Shown piece after piece: positions 39,790-48,275 of a stretch of 64,000 nucleotides of DNA (within the stretch, counting starts at the first letter, position 1; each line of letters opens with the position of its first letter). The notes below the pieces were generated by a model. It saw only the letters and a program-made list of their open reading frames with translations, did not search any database and was not told the origin of the DNA. The stretch covers positions 62,001-126,000 of the forward strand of contig NZ_JAHDTI010000009.1 of assembly GCF_018531495.1 (NCBI RefSeq). Reading direction: 5' to 3'. The DNA is from Nonomuraea sediminis (GTDB lineage: Bacteria > Actinomycetota > Actinomycetes > Streptosporangiales > Streptosporangiaceae). A program made the translations under genes and the position numbers.

Positions 39790-41232
39790 ATGGAGGATCA
39801 GTGGTCCAGATGGGGACTTGATCTCCACCTGCATCTCCGGCCGGAAGCAGGCCTGCGAGCCGGTCTGGAGCACGCCCTGCGTGATGCCATGCGCCGAGGC
39901 CAGCTCCCGCCGGGAACGCCGCTGCCTTCGTCCCGGACGCTCGCACGTGATCTGGGCGTCGCGCGTGGCACGGTCACCCAGGCGCTGGACCAGCTCATCG
40001 CCGAGGGGTATCTGGAGTCGAGGCCGCGGTCGGGCATTCGCGTGGCCCCGCACCCCACCGCGCCCCCCGAGGAAGCCGCACCGCCGCCCCCGGCCACTCT
40101 GCCGCCCGTACGGGGCGTGGATCTCCGGTCGGGCTTTCCCGACCTGGCCGCCTTCCCGCGACGCGAGTGGCTCGCCGCCACCCGGCACGTCATGCAGAAG
40201 GCCCCCAACACCGCGTTCGGCTACCGCGAGCGAGCCGGAGCCCTCGAGCTGCGGCAGGCGCTGGCGGAGTACCTCGGCCGGTCCCGCGGTGTCGTCGCCA
40301 CACCGGCCCACATCATCGTGTGCGCGGGCTACACCCATGCGCTGCGCGTGATCTGCCAGATCCTGGGGCAACACCTGGGCTCCCCCGCCAGGATCGCCTT
40401 CGAGGACCCGACCGAGCCCGACTACCCCGTGCTCGCCGAACAGCTGGGCCACAGCGCCCTTCGCGTCCCGATCGACGACGAGGGGCTGATCGTCGAGGAG
40501 CTCACGCGCGAGAACGCCGCCGTCGTCACCCCCGCCCACCAGTATCCGCTCGGAGTCACGCTGAGCCCCGCCCGCCGCGTCGAGCTCGTGTCCTGGGCAC
40601 GGCGAGCCGGCGGATTCATCGTCGAGGACGACTACGACGGCGAGTTCCGCTACGACCGCCAGCCGGTCGGCGCCCTCCAGGGCATGGCACCCGACCGGGT
40701 CATCTACGCGGGAACCGCCAGCAAGACCATCGCTCCCGGCCTGCGTCTGGCCTGGCTCGTCCTCCCTGACTGTCTCCTCGCCCCGCTGCAGGAGGCGACG
40801 CGCTGGGACGAGTCCTACGTCAACGTCATCGACCAGCTCGTCCTCGCCCGGCTCATCGAGACGGGCGAGTTCGACCGCCACGTGCGCCGCTGCCGGACCA
40901 GCTACCGCCGGCGCCGGGACCTGCTCGGCGACGCCGTCACCCGGCAACTGCCCCACGGACGGCTCTCCGGCATCGCCGCGGGCCTGCACGCCGTCCTCCG
41001 CCTCCCCGGAGACTCACAGCAGGAGGCCCGGCTCGTCACCCACCTGGCCGAGCGCAGCATCCACGTCGACGGCATCTCGTCCTTCTACGACCGGCCGGAG
41101 GAGTCCCCGCTCGGCATCCTCATCGGTTACGCGACCCCGGCCGACCACGCCTACGGCAACGCGGTCACGTCTCTCATCAGCGCTCTGCATGCGCATTTCG
41201 GTCAGGCCGGGGTCCCGAAGACCATGCGGTGA
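39790..41232 (+). CDS. MocR/PdxR-type regulator (GntR HTH plus aminotransferase)
   Basis: The 480-residue protein has a GntR winged HTH at about 15-85 (LRAGLEHALRDAMRRGQLPP, then LPSSRTLARDLGVARGTVTQ) and a fold-type-I aminotransferase domain to the end. The PLP lysine is K312 in YAGTASKTIAPGLRL, with the D280-D281-Y282 motif (VEDDYDGEF) upstream. MocR proteins use PLP or an aldimine as effector; PdxR members activate vitamin B6 synthesis. No pdxST or transporter is adjacent, so the target is unknown. Its last 31 bases overlap a convergent gene. Confidence 0.9.
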   Translation: MEDQWSRWGLDLHLHLRPEAGLRAGLEHALRDAMRRGQLPPGTPLPSSRTLARDLGVARGTVTQALDQLIAEGYLESRPRSGIRVAPHPTAPPEEAAPPPPATLPPVRGVDLRSGFPDLAAFPRREWLAATRHVMQKAPNTAFGYRERAGALELRQALAEYLGRSRGVVATPAHIIVCAGYTHALRVICQILGQHLGSPARIAFEDPTEPDYPVLAEQLGHSALRVPIDDEGLIVEELTRENAAVVTPAHQYPLGVTLSPARRVELVSWARRAGGFIVEDDYDGEFRYDRQPVGALQGMAPDRVIYAGTASKTIAPGLRLAWLVLPDCLLAPLQEATRWDESYVNVIDQLVLARLIETGEFDRHVRRCRTSYRRRRDLLGDAVTRQLPHGRLSGIAAGLHAVLRLPGDSQQEARLVTHLAERSIHVDGISSFYDRPEESPLGILIGYATPADHAYGNAVTSLISALHAHFGQAGVPKTMR

Positions 41233-41624
41233 GCGCGGGCGGTGTCCATGTATTCGCGGACCCGGTGGATCCGGCCGCCACGCAGTTCGAAGACGAAGCA
41301 GTAGTCGTTGGCGTAGGCGTTGCCGTTGGCCAGGGTGGCGGTCATCGTCTCCTCGACGATCACGCGGTCGCCGGAGGCGTACATGCCGTGGAAGTCGATG
41401 GCGACGTCCTTGACGAACATGCGCAGGAAGTCGACGGCGATGAAGCCGGTGATCGCCTTCCTGCCGACCAGGTGGCTGGGACCGCCCAGGGCGACGGCGG
41501 TGGCGTTGCCCGGCGGGGCCAGCCACTCGGCATCCTCGGTGAAGAAGGGCTCGATCTCGGTGGCGTCGTGCCCGGCGAAAGCGCGCCAGGCGTTCGTGAC
41601 GACGTCCAGGTTCTCCTGCGACAT
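41202..41624 (-). CDS. NTF2-like (SnoaL/limonene-epoxide-hydrolase-type) protein
   Basis: The ATG at 41624 (MSQENLDVVTNAWRAFAGHD) gives a 140-residue protein; an in-frame ATG 42 nt upstream has a leader without homology. The cone-shaped alpha+beta fold is indicated by FFTEDAEWLAPPGNATAVAL and NDYCFVFELRGGRIHRVREY, as in polyketide cyclases and related enzymes. TAGGGT ends 8 nt before the ATG, so it is probably leaderless. The divergent gene is an ECF41 sigma factor, which itself ends in a SnoaL-like domain. The substrate is unknown. Confidence 0.8.
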   Translation of the reverse strand: MSQENLDVVTNAWRAFAGHDATEIEPFFTEDAEWLAPPGNATAVALGGPSHLVGRKAITGFIAVDFLRMFVKDVAIDFHGMYASGDRVIVEETMTATLANGNAYANDYCFVFELRGGRIHRVREYMDTARAHRMVFGTPA

Positions 41625-41632
41625 ACCGGCCA

Positions 41633-41638
41633 ACCCTA
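41633..41638 (-). promoter_or_regulatory. -10 element of a leaderless promoter
   Basis: On the minus strand TAGGGT ends 8 nt before the ATG at 41624. No SD sequence is present. Confidence 0.35.
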
Positions 41639-41745
41639 GGCTTCGCCGCCGCCGCGAACTCGCCATATCCGGACAGGGTCGGGCGGGAGGCCGGCCGGTG
41701 GCTGCGCTAGCGTTCGTGGCGCCCAGGATTCCAGGAGGAGGTGGC

Positions 41746-42666
41746 GTGAGCAGGACCGAGGCGTTCGAGGAGCTGCGGCCGCTGCTGTTCTCGATCTCCT
41801 ACCGGATCTTGGGCAGCGTGAGCGAGGCCGAGGACGCGGTCCAGGAGGCCTGGCTGCGCTTCGCGGCCTCCCCGGAGCAGCCCAGGTCGGCCAGGGCCTT
41901 CCTGTCGGCCACGGTGACCAGGATCTCGATCGACGTGCTGCGTTCGGCCCGTGTCCGGCGGGAGGAGTACGTCGGGCCGTGGCTCCCCGAGCCGCTGCTC
42001 GCCGACCCCTACGAGGATCCTGAGCGGTCGGCGGAGCTGGCCGACTCGGTGTCGATGGCGGCGCTGCTGCTGCTCGAGCGGCTCAGCCCGCTCGAACGGG
42101 CGGTCTTCGTGCTGCGGGAGGTGTTCGACTTCAGCTTTCCCGAGGTCGCGTCGGCGGTGGGGCGCACGGAGGCGGCGTGCCGCCAGCTGGCGGTGCGGGC
42201 GCGGCGTCACATGGCCGCGGGCCGGCCGCGCTTCGAGGCGGACCGCAAGGAGCGGGAGGAACTGGCGTCGCGGTTCTTCGACGCCCTGCGCGAGGGCGAC
42301 CTGGCCGGCCTGCAGGGACTGCTCGCCGCCGACGTCTCGATGGTCGGCGACGGCGGCGGCAAGGCCCCACAGCTGGCCAGGGCCATCGTCGGCGCCGAGA
42401 ACGTGGCCAGGCTGCTCGCCTCCGTCTTCCCGCAGATGGGCCGGGTCGAGGTGATGTTCGAGCCGCACGAGCTCAACGGCCAGCCGGGCGCGATCTTCCG
42501 CGACCGGGACGGCAAGGTGCTCCACACCCTGGCGCTCGAGGTGCTCGACGGGCAGATCCAGGCGATCCGCTTGGTGATCAACCCCGACAAGCTCGGGCAC
42601 ATGGGCCCGGTGGCGGACGCCTGGGCAGTCGACCGCGAAGTACGGCAGGCCCGCCGCTCCTCTTGA
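41746..42666 (+). CDS. ECF41-type sigma factor with SnoaL-like C-terminal domain
   Basis: The GTG at 41746 follows AGGAGGAGG, giving 306 residues. Sigma region 2 is near 9-75 (ELRPLLFSISYRILGSVSEA, then RFLSATVTRISIDVLRSAR-like text), region 4 near 110-165 (LSPLERAVFVLREVFDFSFPEVASAVGRTEAACRQL). The linker holds YVGPWLPEPLL, and the SnoaL-like domain near 185-290 holds DGGGKAPQLA and INPDKLGHM: both the WLPEP and DGGGK motifs mark the ECF41 group. In these factors the fused domain controls the sigma part, so no anti-sigma gene is needed. SigJ of mycobacteria is a relative. Targets are unknown; the divergent NTF2-like gene is one candidate. Confidence 0.9.
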   Translation: MSRTEAFEELRPLLFSISYRILGSVSEAEDAVQEAWLRFAASPEQPRSARAFLSATVTRISIDVLRSARVRREEYVGPWLPEPLLADPYEDPERSAELADSVSMAALLLLERLSPLERAVFVLREVFDFSFPEVASAVGRTEAACRQLAVRARRHMAAGRPRFEADRKEREELASRFFDALREGDLAGLQGLLAADVSMVGDGGGKAPQLARAIVGAENVARLLASVFPQMGRVEVMFEPHELNGQPGAIFRDRDGKVLHTLALEVLDGQIQAIRLVINPDKLGHMGPVADAWAVDREVRQARRSS

Positions 42667-42670
42667 CCGC

Positions 42671-44065
42671 CTAGCCGGGGCCGACTCCGCGGCCGGACCA
42701 CTTGATCTCGTAGGGGCGCAGCGTGACCTGCTGGCCGTCGACGGTGGCCGTGACGTCCGTGTCGGCGGTGTTGACCATGACGAGCTGCTGCGGCTGCGCG
42801 AGCACGTGGACCCGCGGATCGGAGGCCTGCACCTGGTCGAGCTGCACCCCGGAGGGGAACCACCTGGCGAAGCCGCTGAGCAGGCCCGCCATCGGCAGCT
42901 CCGCGCCGCGCCCAGGCGCCCAGACGCAGCCGCGGCAGTCGCCCTCGCCCTTCTGCTGCGGGTTCCAGTACAGGGCCGACGTCACGCCGCTCCTGGCGAA
43001 CTCCATCATCGTCGTGGCCTGCACCGCGGTCCGCTTGTCCTCGCTCCAGCCGGAGTTCTCCGGCTCGACGTACCACTCGGCCCACCACACCGGCATGTCG
43101 TTGCTCTTCTGCCGCAGCCAGTTGGTGATGGCGCCGAACTTGGCCTGCGCCTTGAAGTCGTCGGGCACGTTGGCCTTGTCGTTGGTCATCGACGCGCCGT
43201 CGACGACGATGAAGTCCGCGCCCTTCTTGTGCTCGAGCCAGTACTCGATCGCGTCGAGCGCGCGCTGGTCGACCGTGCCCCAGGGCCCGCTGATCTCCGA
43301 CGCGCCCTTGCGGCTGTCACTCTCGATCGGGATGTACGGCCCGCCGACCTGGATGTCCGGGTTGACCTTCTTCAGCGCCGCGTAGACCTTGTTGTACAGC
43401 TCGGTGTACCCCTCGACGTCCCAGCGGTTGGTCGCCGGGTCCCAGAAGCCCTTGAACTCGTTCCACACCAGGTAGTACTTGACCGTCGGGTACTGCCGGG
43501 CGACCCGGGCGGCCAGCTTGGCGAAGTCGTCGTAGTTCTCCTTCTTGGGGGCGACCGTGGGGTTCCTGCTCCAGTCGGTCCGCCCCGGCTGCCCGCCCTT
43601 CATCCAGTCGGGCGCGCAGCACAGTGTGATGACCGGCATGGCCCGCGAGGAGGCCATGAACTTCAGCCGCCGGTCGAGATCGTGGAAGTTGAACTGGCCG
43701 GGGCTCGGTTCCGGGTTGTTCACGCCCCAGCCCATGATGTGCTGGTTCTGCAGCATCGGCACCCGGCCGAGCACGCCCCTGGCCTCGTCGGTGACCTGGC
43801 GCGGCTCGTTGTCGGCGCTGTACTGGGTGTGCGTCACGCCCCAGCGCGGCCAGCTCTCCACCGCGGGCGGCGGTTCGAGCGAGGGCGGCGGCTCGGTGGG
43901 ACCTACCTTGGCCACCTCGCCACCCCGGTAGTCGCCCTGGGAGCTCTTCTTGAGTCCGGTGTAAACCATGATCGCCACCACCAGCAGCACGGCGAGGACG
44001 CCTGCTCCGACGGCGATCGGCCACGGTGAGCGCCTGCGGGCATGTCGACCGTCGGTCGGTATCAC
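42671..44065 (-). CDS. membrane-anchored glycoside hydrolase-like protein (clan GH-A, GH39-like)
   Basis: The GTG at 44065 has GGAGG 5-6 nt upstream, so I reject a longer in-frame start at 44263. Of 464 residues, 14-37 form one membrane helix; a Pro-rich stalk and an extracellular catalytic domain follow. The barrel motifs are WGVNNPEPSPGQFNFHDLDR, the acid/base YYLVWNEF with E203, and the nucleophile WWAEWYV with E330, a pair typical of clan GH-A retaining enzymes. A beta-sandwich end (VTATVDGQQVTLRPYEIKW) closes it. It may trim a surface glycan. The substrate is unknown. The upstream hairpin at 44084 separates it from the SDR unit. Confidence 0.8.
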   Translation of the reverse strand: MIPTDGRHARRRSPWPIAVGAGVLAVLLVVAIMVYTGLKKSSQGDYRGGEVAKVGPTEPPPSLEPPPAVESWPRWGVTHTQYSADNEPRQVTDEARGVLGRVPMLQNQHIMGWGVNNPEPSPGQFNFHDLDRRLKFMASSRAMPVITLCCAPDWMKGGQPGRTDWSRNPTVAPKKENYDDFAKLAARVARQYPTVKYYLVWNEFKGFWDPATNRWDVEGYTELYNKVYAALKKVNPDIQVGGPYIPIESDSRKGASEISGPWGTVDQRALDAIEYWLEHKKGADFIVVDGASMTNDKANVPDDFKAQAKFGAITNWLRQKSNDMPVWWAEWYVEPENSGWSEDKRTAVQATTMMEFARSGVTSALYWNPQQKGEGDCRGCVWAPGRGAELPMAGLLSGFARWFPSGVQLDQVQASDPRVHVLAQPQQLVMVNTADTDVTATVDGQQVTLRPYEIKWSGRGVGPG

Positions 44066-44083
44066 CGGACCTCCAACCCAAAC

Positions 44084-44110
44084 AAAGGCCAGGCACCTCG
44101 CCTGGCCTTT
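44084..44110. terminator. strong intergenic hairpin
   Basis: AAAGGCCAGG (44084-44093) and CCTGGCCTTT (44101-44110) make a perfect 10-bp stem with a 7-nt loop, followed on the minus strand by TTTGTTTGG. It should end transcripts of the SDR/phosphotransferase unit (SDR stop at 44151) before the glycosidase gene. Confidence 0.75.
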
Positions 44111-44150
44111 ATAACCGTATCCGCCCGACTTGCAGCAGACTTGCGTTCGA

Positions 44151-44900
44151 TCAGCGCCCGGGCGGCCGCTGCCCGCCGGCGGGCCCGGGAACACCGGCGA
44201 ACCGGTAGGGGACCGGCTGCCTGCCTGGCTGAACGACGAGCAGTGTGCCCGGTTCCTCAGCATAGAAGGCCGATTCCACCGCGGCGGCCACGTCGGCGGC
44301 GCTCAGCAGGGGGAACCCGGCGTTGACGAACATCTCGCGCGCCCCCGCCACGAGCGGCGTGTCCGTGAAGCCCGGGCACACCGCGCCGATCCTGATGTTC
44401 TCCTTGGCCAGCGGCACGGCCATCGCCCTGACCAGGCCGACCACGGCGTGCTTGGTCATGGTGTAGATCGGGTCACCGTCGTAGGCCACCAGCCCGGCCA
44501 GCGACGAGGTGGCCACGATCGCCCCGCCGCCGGACCGCCTGAGCAGCGGCCTGCTGGCCGTGACGCCGAACACCACGCCGTCGATGTTCACCCCGACCGC
44601 CCTGCGGTAGGTGTCCAGGTCGAAGGCGTCCATGTCCACACCGCTGGAGATCCCGGCGTTGAGGTGGACCAGGTCGAGCCTGCCGTACTGCTGCTCGCAC
44701 AGCTCGACCGCGCTCCGCGAGGCCTCTTCGGTGCTGACGTCGGCCTGCATCCAGGTGCCGCCGACCTCCTTGGCCATCCGCTCGGCGCCGTCGCCGTCGA
44801 GGTCGACCAGCACGCAGGTGGCGCCGCCCGCCGACAGCCGCCTGGCCACCGCCGCTCCGATGCCGCTGGCCGCTCCGGTGATGAGTGCGACAGTGCTCAT
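44151..44900 (-). CDS. short-chain dehydrogenase/reductase (SDR)
   Basis: The 249-residue protein has the classical NAD(P) site TGAASGIG near 8-15, a NAG motif as HLNAGISS near 83-90, catalytic Ser-Tyr-Lys with YTMTKHAVV near 152-160 and the SSLAGLVAYDG loop before it. It should reduce or oxidise an alcohol/ketone with NAD(P)H. The coupled phosphotransferase gene (4-bp overlap) is of the acyl-CoA-dehydrogenase-associated type, so a lipid or acyl-CoA pathway is possible. Stop 44151 is 41 bp before a terminator hairpin. Confidence 0.88.
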   Translation of the reverse strand: MSTVALITGAASGIGAAVARRLSAGGATCVLVDLDGDGAERMAKEVGGTWMQADVSTEEASRSAVELCEQQYGRLDLVHLNAGISSGVDMDAFDLDTYRRAVGVNIDGVVFGVTASRPLLRRSGGGAIVATSSLAGLVAYDGDPIYTMTKHAVVGLVRAMAVPLAKENIRIGAVCPGFTDTPLVAGAREMFVNAGFPLLSAADVAAAVESAFYAEEPGTLLVVQPGRQPVPYRFAGVPGPAGGQRPPGR

Positions 44901-45931
44901 GACAGGTCCTCTCCGAGCATCCGATGGGCGCGGGCGATGAGCGTGGGTACGGCGGAGCCGATGCGATCGAACCCCTCCCCAACGGTCTTACCCTGACGGA
45001 ACCGGGCGTGAATACCCTCCACGATGACCGCGAGCTTGAAATTGCCGAAGGCCACGTAGAACCCGAGATCGGAGATGTCGCGGCCGGAGACCTTCGCGTA
45101 GTGGGCGGCGAACTCGGCGGCGTTCAGGAACCCGGGGGCGAGCGTGACGTCCCCGGCCACCGGGATGCCCGCCCGCTCGTCGTCGCCCGGGTCGTGCCAG
45201 TACGTGAGCGTGAGCCCGAGATCGGCCAGCGGATCCCCGAGGGTGGACATCTCCCAGTCCACGACGGCCAGGATCTCCGGGGCGGGCGCCAGCCGTACCA
45301 GCGTGTTGTCCAGGCGGTAGTCGCCGTGCACGAGCGTGTTCTCGCCCGAGGCGGGCAGCCGGTCGCGCAGGCGGGCGACCAGCCGGTCGTATTCGGGCAG
45401 GTCCGCCGTCTTCGACCGCTCCCACTGCTGGCACCACCGGTCGAGCTGCCTGGCCAGGTACCCGTCGGGACGCCCGAAGTCGCCCAGCCCGACCTCCTGG
45501 TAGTCGACCGCGTGGATGGCGGCAAGCACCTCGGCCAGGCGCTCGGACAGCCGCCGCGTGTCCTCGGGGGATGGCGTGCCGAGCTCGTCGCGGGTCCGCA
45601 CCGCCTCGCCCTCGACGTGGCCCATCAGGTAAAAGGGCGCGCCGATGACGTCCTCGTCGGCGCAGAAGGCCACCGGCTCGGGCACGGGGACGGGCGTGCC
45701 GGCCAGCGCCGAGATCACCCGGAACTCGCGCCGCATGTCGTGCGCGGTCGGCAGCACGTGCCCGAGCGGCGGCCGCCGCAGCACGAGCCGCCGGTCACGG
45801 GCCTCGACGAGGTAAGTCAGGTTCGACTTGCCGCCGGAGATGAGCGAGACGGACAGCGGCTCGCCCGCCGCGGGCACGTGCTCGGTCATCCACGCGACCA
45901 GCCGCGGCCAGTCAATCCCAGGTACGGTCAT
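44897..45931 (-). CDS. aminoglycoside-phosphotransferase-like (ACAD10/FadE36-type) protein
   Basis: The ATG at 45931 gives MTVPGIDWPRLVAWMTEHVP and 344 residues; a GTG 6 nt upstream is the alternative. The kinase-like fold shows LISGGKSNLTYLVEARDRRL, the catalytic loop TLVHGDYRLDNTLV near 205-218 and the metal site AVVDWEMSTLGDPLADLG near 230-247. Proteins of this sort in actinobacteria sit next to acyl-CoA dehydrogenases or SDRs and are thought to phosphorylate hydroxy acids or acyl-CoAs. Drug resistance is less likely. TAATGT ends 6 nt before the ATG, suggesting a leaderless transcript. Confidence 0.85.
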   Translation of the reverse strand: MTVPGIDWPRLVAWMTEHVPAAGEPLSVSLISGGKSNLTYLVEARDRRLVLRRPPLGHVLPTAHDMRREFRVISALAGTPVPVPEPVAFCADEDVIGAPFYLMGHVEGEAVRTRDELGTPSPEDTRRLSERLAEVLAAIHAVDYQEVGLGDFGRPDGYLARQLDRWCQQWERSKTADLPEYDRLVARLRDRLPASGENTLVHGDYRLDNTLVRLAPAPEILAVVDWEMSTLGDPLADLGLTLTYWHDPGDDERAGIPVAGDVTLAPGFLNAAEFAAHYAKVSGRDISDLGFYVAFGNFKLAVIVEGIHARFRQGKTVGEGFDRIGSAVPTLIARAHRMLGEDLS

Positions 45932-45937
45932 GGACAC

Positions 45938-45943
45938 ACATTA
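45938..45943 (-). promoter_or_regulatory. -10 element of a leaderless promoter
   Basis: On the minus strand TAATGT ends 6 nt before the ATG at 45931 of the phosphotransferase gene; no SD sequence is present. Confidence 0.45.
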
Positions 45944-46047
45944 GAACGTGACTCGGTTCTTAACCCAGGCTGAGAATTGTGTAACGTTCCTCGTCCGACC
46001 ACGTAACCCTCTACGAGATCCTTTACTCTGGGGATACACGTCTGCCC

Positions 46048-46071
46048 GCATGCTGAACAGAGGGAGCATGC
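46048..46071 (+). promoter_or_regulatory. inverted repeat in the 5' leader of GNAT paralogue 2
   Basis: GCATGCT (46048-46054) and AGCATGC (46065-46071) are complementary around 10 nt, just before the AGTAGGAG ribosome site of the ATG at 46087. A GATACA -10-like hexamer lies at 46033, so the repeat would fall in the leader RNA. Confidence 0.35.
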
Positions 46072-46086
46072 CGACAGTAGGAGCCC

Positions 46087-47169
46087 ATGCGCGTCACAGT
46101 TGCTCACCCCCGTGAGCTGGGAGAACCGGAAGTGAGCCGATGGCGGGCTCTGCAGGATGCCGACCCCGTCTTCGACAATCCCTTTCTGTCTCCGGAGTTC
46201 ACGCTCACGGTCGGCCAACTGCGCGACATGGTCAGGGTCGGGGTGATCTATGACGGCCCCGACATTGTCGGATTCTTTCCCTTTGAGCGGCATTTTTCGG
46301 GGATTGGGAAGCCGGTCGCGGCGGGGCTGACCGACGCCCAGGGGCTGGTGCACGCCAAGGACGCGGAGATCGACGCGCGCTGGCTGATCAGCGAGTGCGG
46401 GCTCGGCGTCTACGAGTTCGACCACCTGGTCGCCGAGCAGCCGCTGCTGCCGGCCCACCACGAGAAGCACCCGTCGCCGATCATCGACCTGCGCGCCGGC
46501 TACGACCAGTACACCGAGTCGCTGCGCGTCAACTCCGGCAAGACGTACAAGACCACCCTGGCCAAGGAGCGCAAGCTGCAGCGTGACGTGGGTGAGATCC
46601 GTCACGACTTCGCCACCACCGACCTGGAGCCGCTGCACACGCTGCTGAGCTGGAAGACCGACCAGTACCGGCGCACCGGGCGCACCGACCGCTTCGCCCA
46701 CCAGTGGATCGTGGAGCTGGTCGAGCGCCTGCTGGCCACCCAGACGGAGTCGTTCGCCGGCGTCCTGGACATGGTCTACGCCGACGGCCTGCCGGTCGCC
46801 GGCCACTTCGGGCTGCGCACGCGCACCACGCTGTCCGGCTGGTTCCCCGCCTACGACACCCGCTACGCCAAGTACTCCCCCGGCCTCATCCACCACCTGG
46901 CCATGGCCGAGCAGGCGGCCGCCGCCGGCATCCAGGTGATCGACATGGGCCGCGGCCAGAAGGAGTACAAGGAGAAGCTGAAGAACGGCGAGCTCGAGGT
47001 CGCCGAGGGGCGGGTGGCGCGCGCCAGCGTGGGGGCGGCGGTCCACTGGGTGCTGCGGGTGCCGCTCCGCAAGACGCGTGCCACCGTGCTGGCCAACCCG
47101 TTGCTGCACAAGACCGCCGACCGGGCGCTGAAGACGTTCGGCCGGCTGCGCACCTCGCTGCAGTCATGA
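46087..47169 (+). CDS. FemAB-like GNAT acyltransferase (paralogue 2)
   Basis: The 360-residue protein is a clear paralogue of the GNAT at 25691. Shared stretches include DNPFLSPEFTLTVGQLRDMV, SWKTDQYRRTGRTDRFAHQW, YAKYSPGLIHHLAMAEQAAA and VIDMGRGQKEYKEKLKNGE. The family (Acetyltransf_6) transfers acyl or aminoacyl groups to surface sugars or peptides. The stop overlaps the next start (ATGA), so it works with the DegT-like protein. The pair may make and acylate an amino sugar for the same glycan as the 25-34 kb operon; that is inferred from the paralogy. Confidence 0.82.
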   Translation: MRVTVAHPRELGEPEVSRWRALQDADPVFDNPFLSPEFTLTVGQLRDMVRVGVIYDGPDIVGFFPFERHFSGIGKPVAAGLTDAQGLVHAKDAEIDARWLISECGLGVYEFDHLVAEQPLLPAHHEKHPSPIIDLRAGYDQYTESLRVNSGKTYKTTLAKERKLQRDVGEIRHDFATTDLEPLHTLLSWKTDQYRRTGRTDRFAHQWIVELVERLLATQTESFAGVLDMVYADGLPVAGHFGLRTRTTLSGWFPAYDTRYAKYSPGLIHHLAMAEQAAAAGIQVIDMGRGQKEYKEKLKNGELEVAEGRVARASVGAAVHWVLRVPLRKTRATVLANPLLHKTADRALKTFGRLRTSLQS

Positions 47170-48275
47170 GGCTCCTGGCGGAGCGCACGGGCCGGCACTG
47201 CCTCCTGCTTCCCTCCAACCGGCTCGGCCTCTACCTGGCGCTGCGTCACTGGACGACGCCCGGGCAGCGGCTGCTCATGTCGCCGATCTCGGCGGACGAG
47301 ATCCTCTTCCTGGTCCTGGCGGCCGGGCTGCGGCCGGTGATCGCGCCGGTCTCGCCGCGCGACGGCAACATCGACGCCTCCCGGGTGGACCTGTCCGAGG
47401 TGGACGCGGTCCTCACCACGAACCTGTACGGCCTGCCCGACCAAGTGACCACCTTCTCCGGAAAAATCCTGATCGAGGATGTCGCGCACGCGATGGAGAC
47501 CACCGTGGACGGGCGGCCCCTGGGCACGTTCGGCCAGGCAGGGGTCTTCAGCCTGTCGAAGCATCCCGGTGCCGGTTCCGGCGGGGTGCTCGCCGTACCG
47601 GATCTGGCGGATCTGCGGGCGCTGGAGCGCGAGCGCGACAGGCTGCTCGAGCCGGGGAACCTGCGCGCCGAGCTGTTCGCGGTGGCCACCTCGATGGCCC
47701 GCCAGGCGGCGCTGAGGCTCGACCTGGTGCGGCCCGCGCTGCGGCTCATGCGCGCGCTCGGCATGCAGGAGGAACGCGAGGGCTACCGCATCGCGCTGAA
47801 CGCCGACGCCCTCGAGCTCGCGCTCAAGCAGGCGCCCGCGCTGCCGCCGCTGGACGCCTGGGTGCGGGCCGACCTGCACGACTACCGGGCCCGCCGGGGC
47901 CGGGTGGCCCGCTGGTACCAGGGCAGGCGCCTGGCCAAGGTGCCCGCCGACCGGGCCCGGCGGCTGGCAGGCGTACGACTGCTCGCCGGGCTGCCCACGG
48001 TCGCCGGCGCCGTCCACGACCACCTCGACCAGCCGCTGTTCCGGGTGCCGCTGCTGGTCGACGACCGCGACGCGGCCATCGCGGCGCTGGAGTCCCGCGG
48101 CGTCGCCACGGGCTACCTCTACGACCCGCCCTACGACGACTACGCCTCCGCCTTCGTCGTCGCCTCACCCGACCCGGGACCGGCCCGGCACTGGTGCCGC
48201 CACGTCCTCCCGGTCGACCCCGGCTACGCCCGCCGGGCCCTCCCCGTCCTCCGCACGCTGCGGCCGCCCTCCTGA
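47166..48275 (+). CDS. DegT/DnrJ/EryC1/StrS-like PLP aminotransferase
   Basis: The 369-residue protein has the fold-type-I layout of sugar aminotransferases: an early LPSNRLGLYLALRHW, ILIEDVAHAMETTVDGRPLG with the PLP-ring residues near 107-125, and the lysine in GVFSLSKHPGAGSGGVLAV near 130-148. Relatives form 3- or 4-amino sugars from keto-sugar nucleotides with glutamate as donor. The sequence drifts from textbook DegT members (N-terminus lacks the usual GxxxxxFE), so a specialised role is possible. Its last 111 bp overlap the convergent MocR gene. Confidence 0.72.
   Translation: MRLLAERTGRHCLLLPSNRLGLYLALRHWTTPGQRLLMSPISADEILFLVLAAGLRPVIAPVSPRDGNIDASRVDLSEVDAVLTTNLYGLPDQVTTFSGKILIEDVAHAMETTVDGRPLGTFGQAGVFSLSKHPGAGSGGVLAVPDLADLRALERERDRLLEPGNLRAELFAVATSMARQAALRLDLVRPALRLMRALGMQEEREGYRIALNADALELALKQAPALPPLDAWVRADLHDYRARRGRVARWYQGRRLAKVPADRARRLAGVRLLAGLPTVAGAVHDHLDQPLFRVPLLVDDRDAAIAALESRGVATGYLYDPPYDDYASAFVVASPDPGPARHWCRHVLPVDPGYARRALPVLRTLRPPS

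Noticed and set aside
44897..45931. Aminoglycoside resistance phosphotransferase
   Set aside because: Sequence and SDR coupling fit the ACAD10/FadE36-type group better than drug-modifying APH enzymes.
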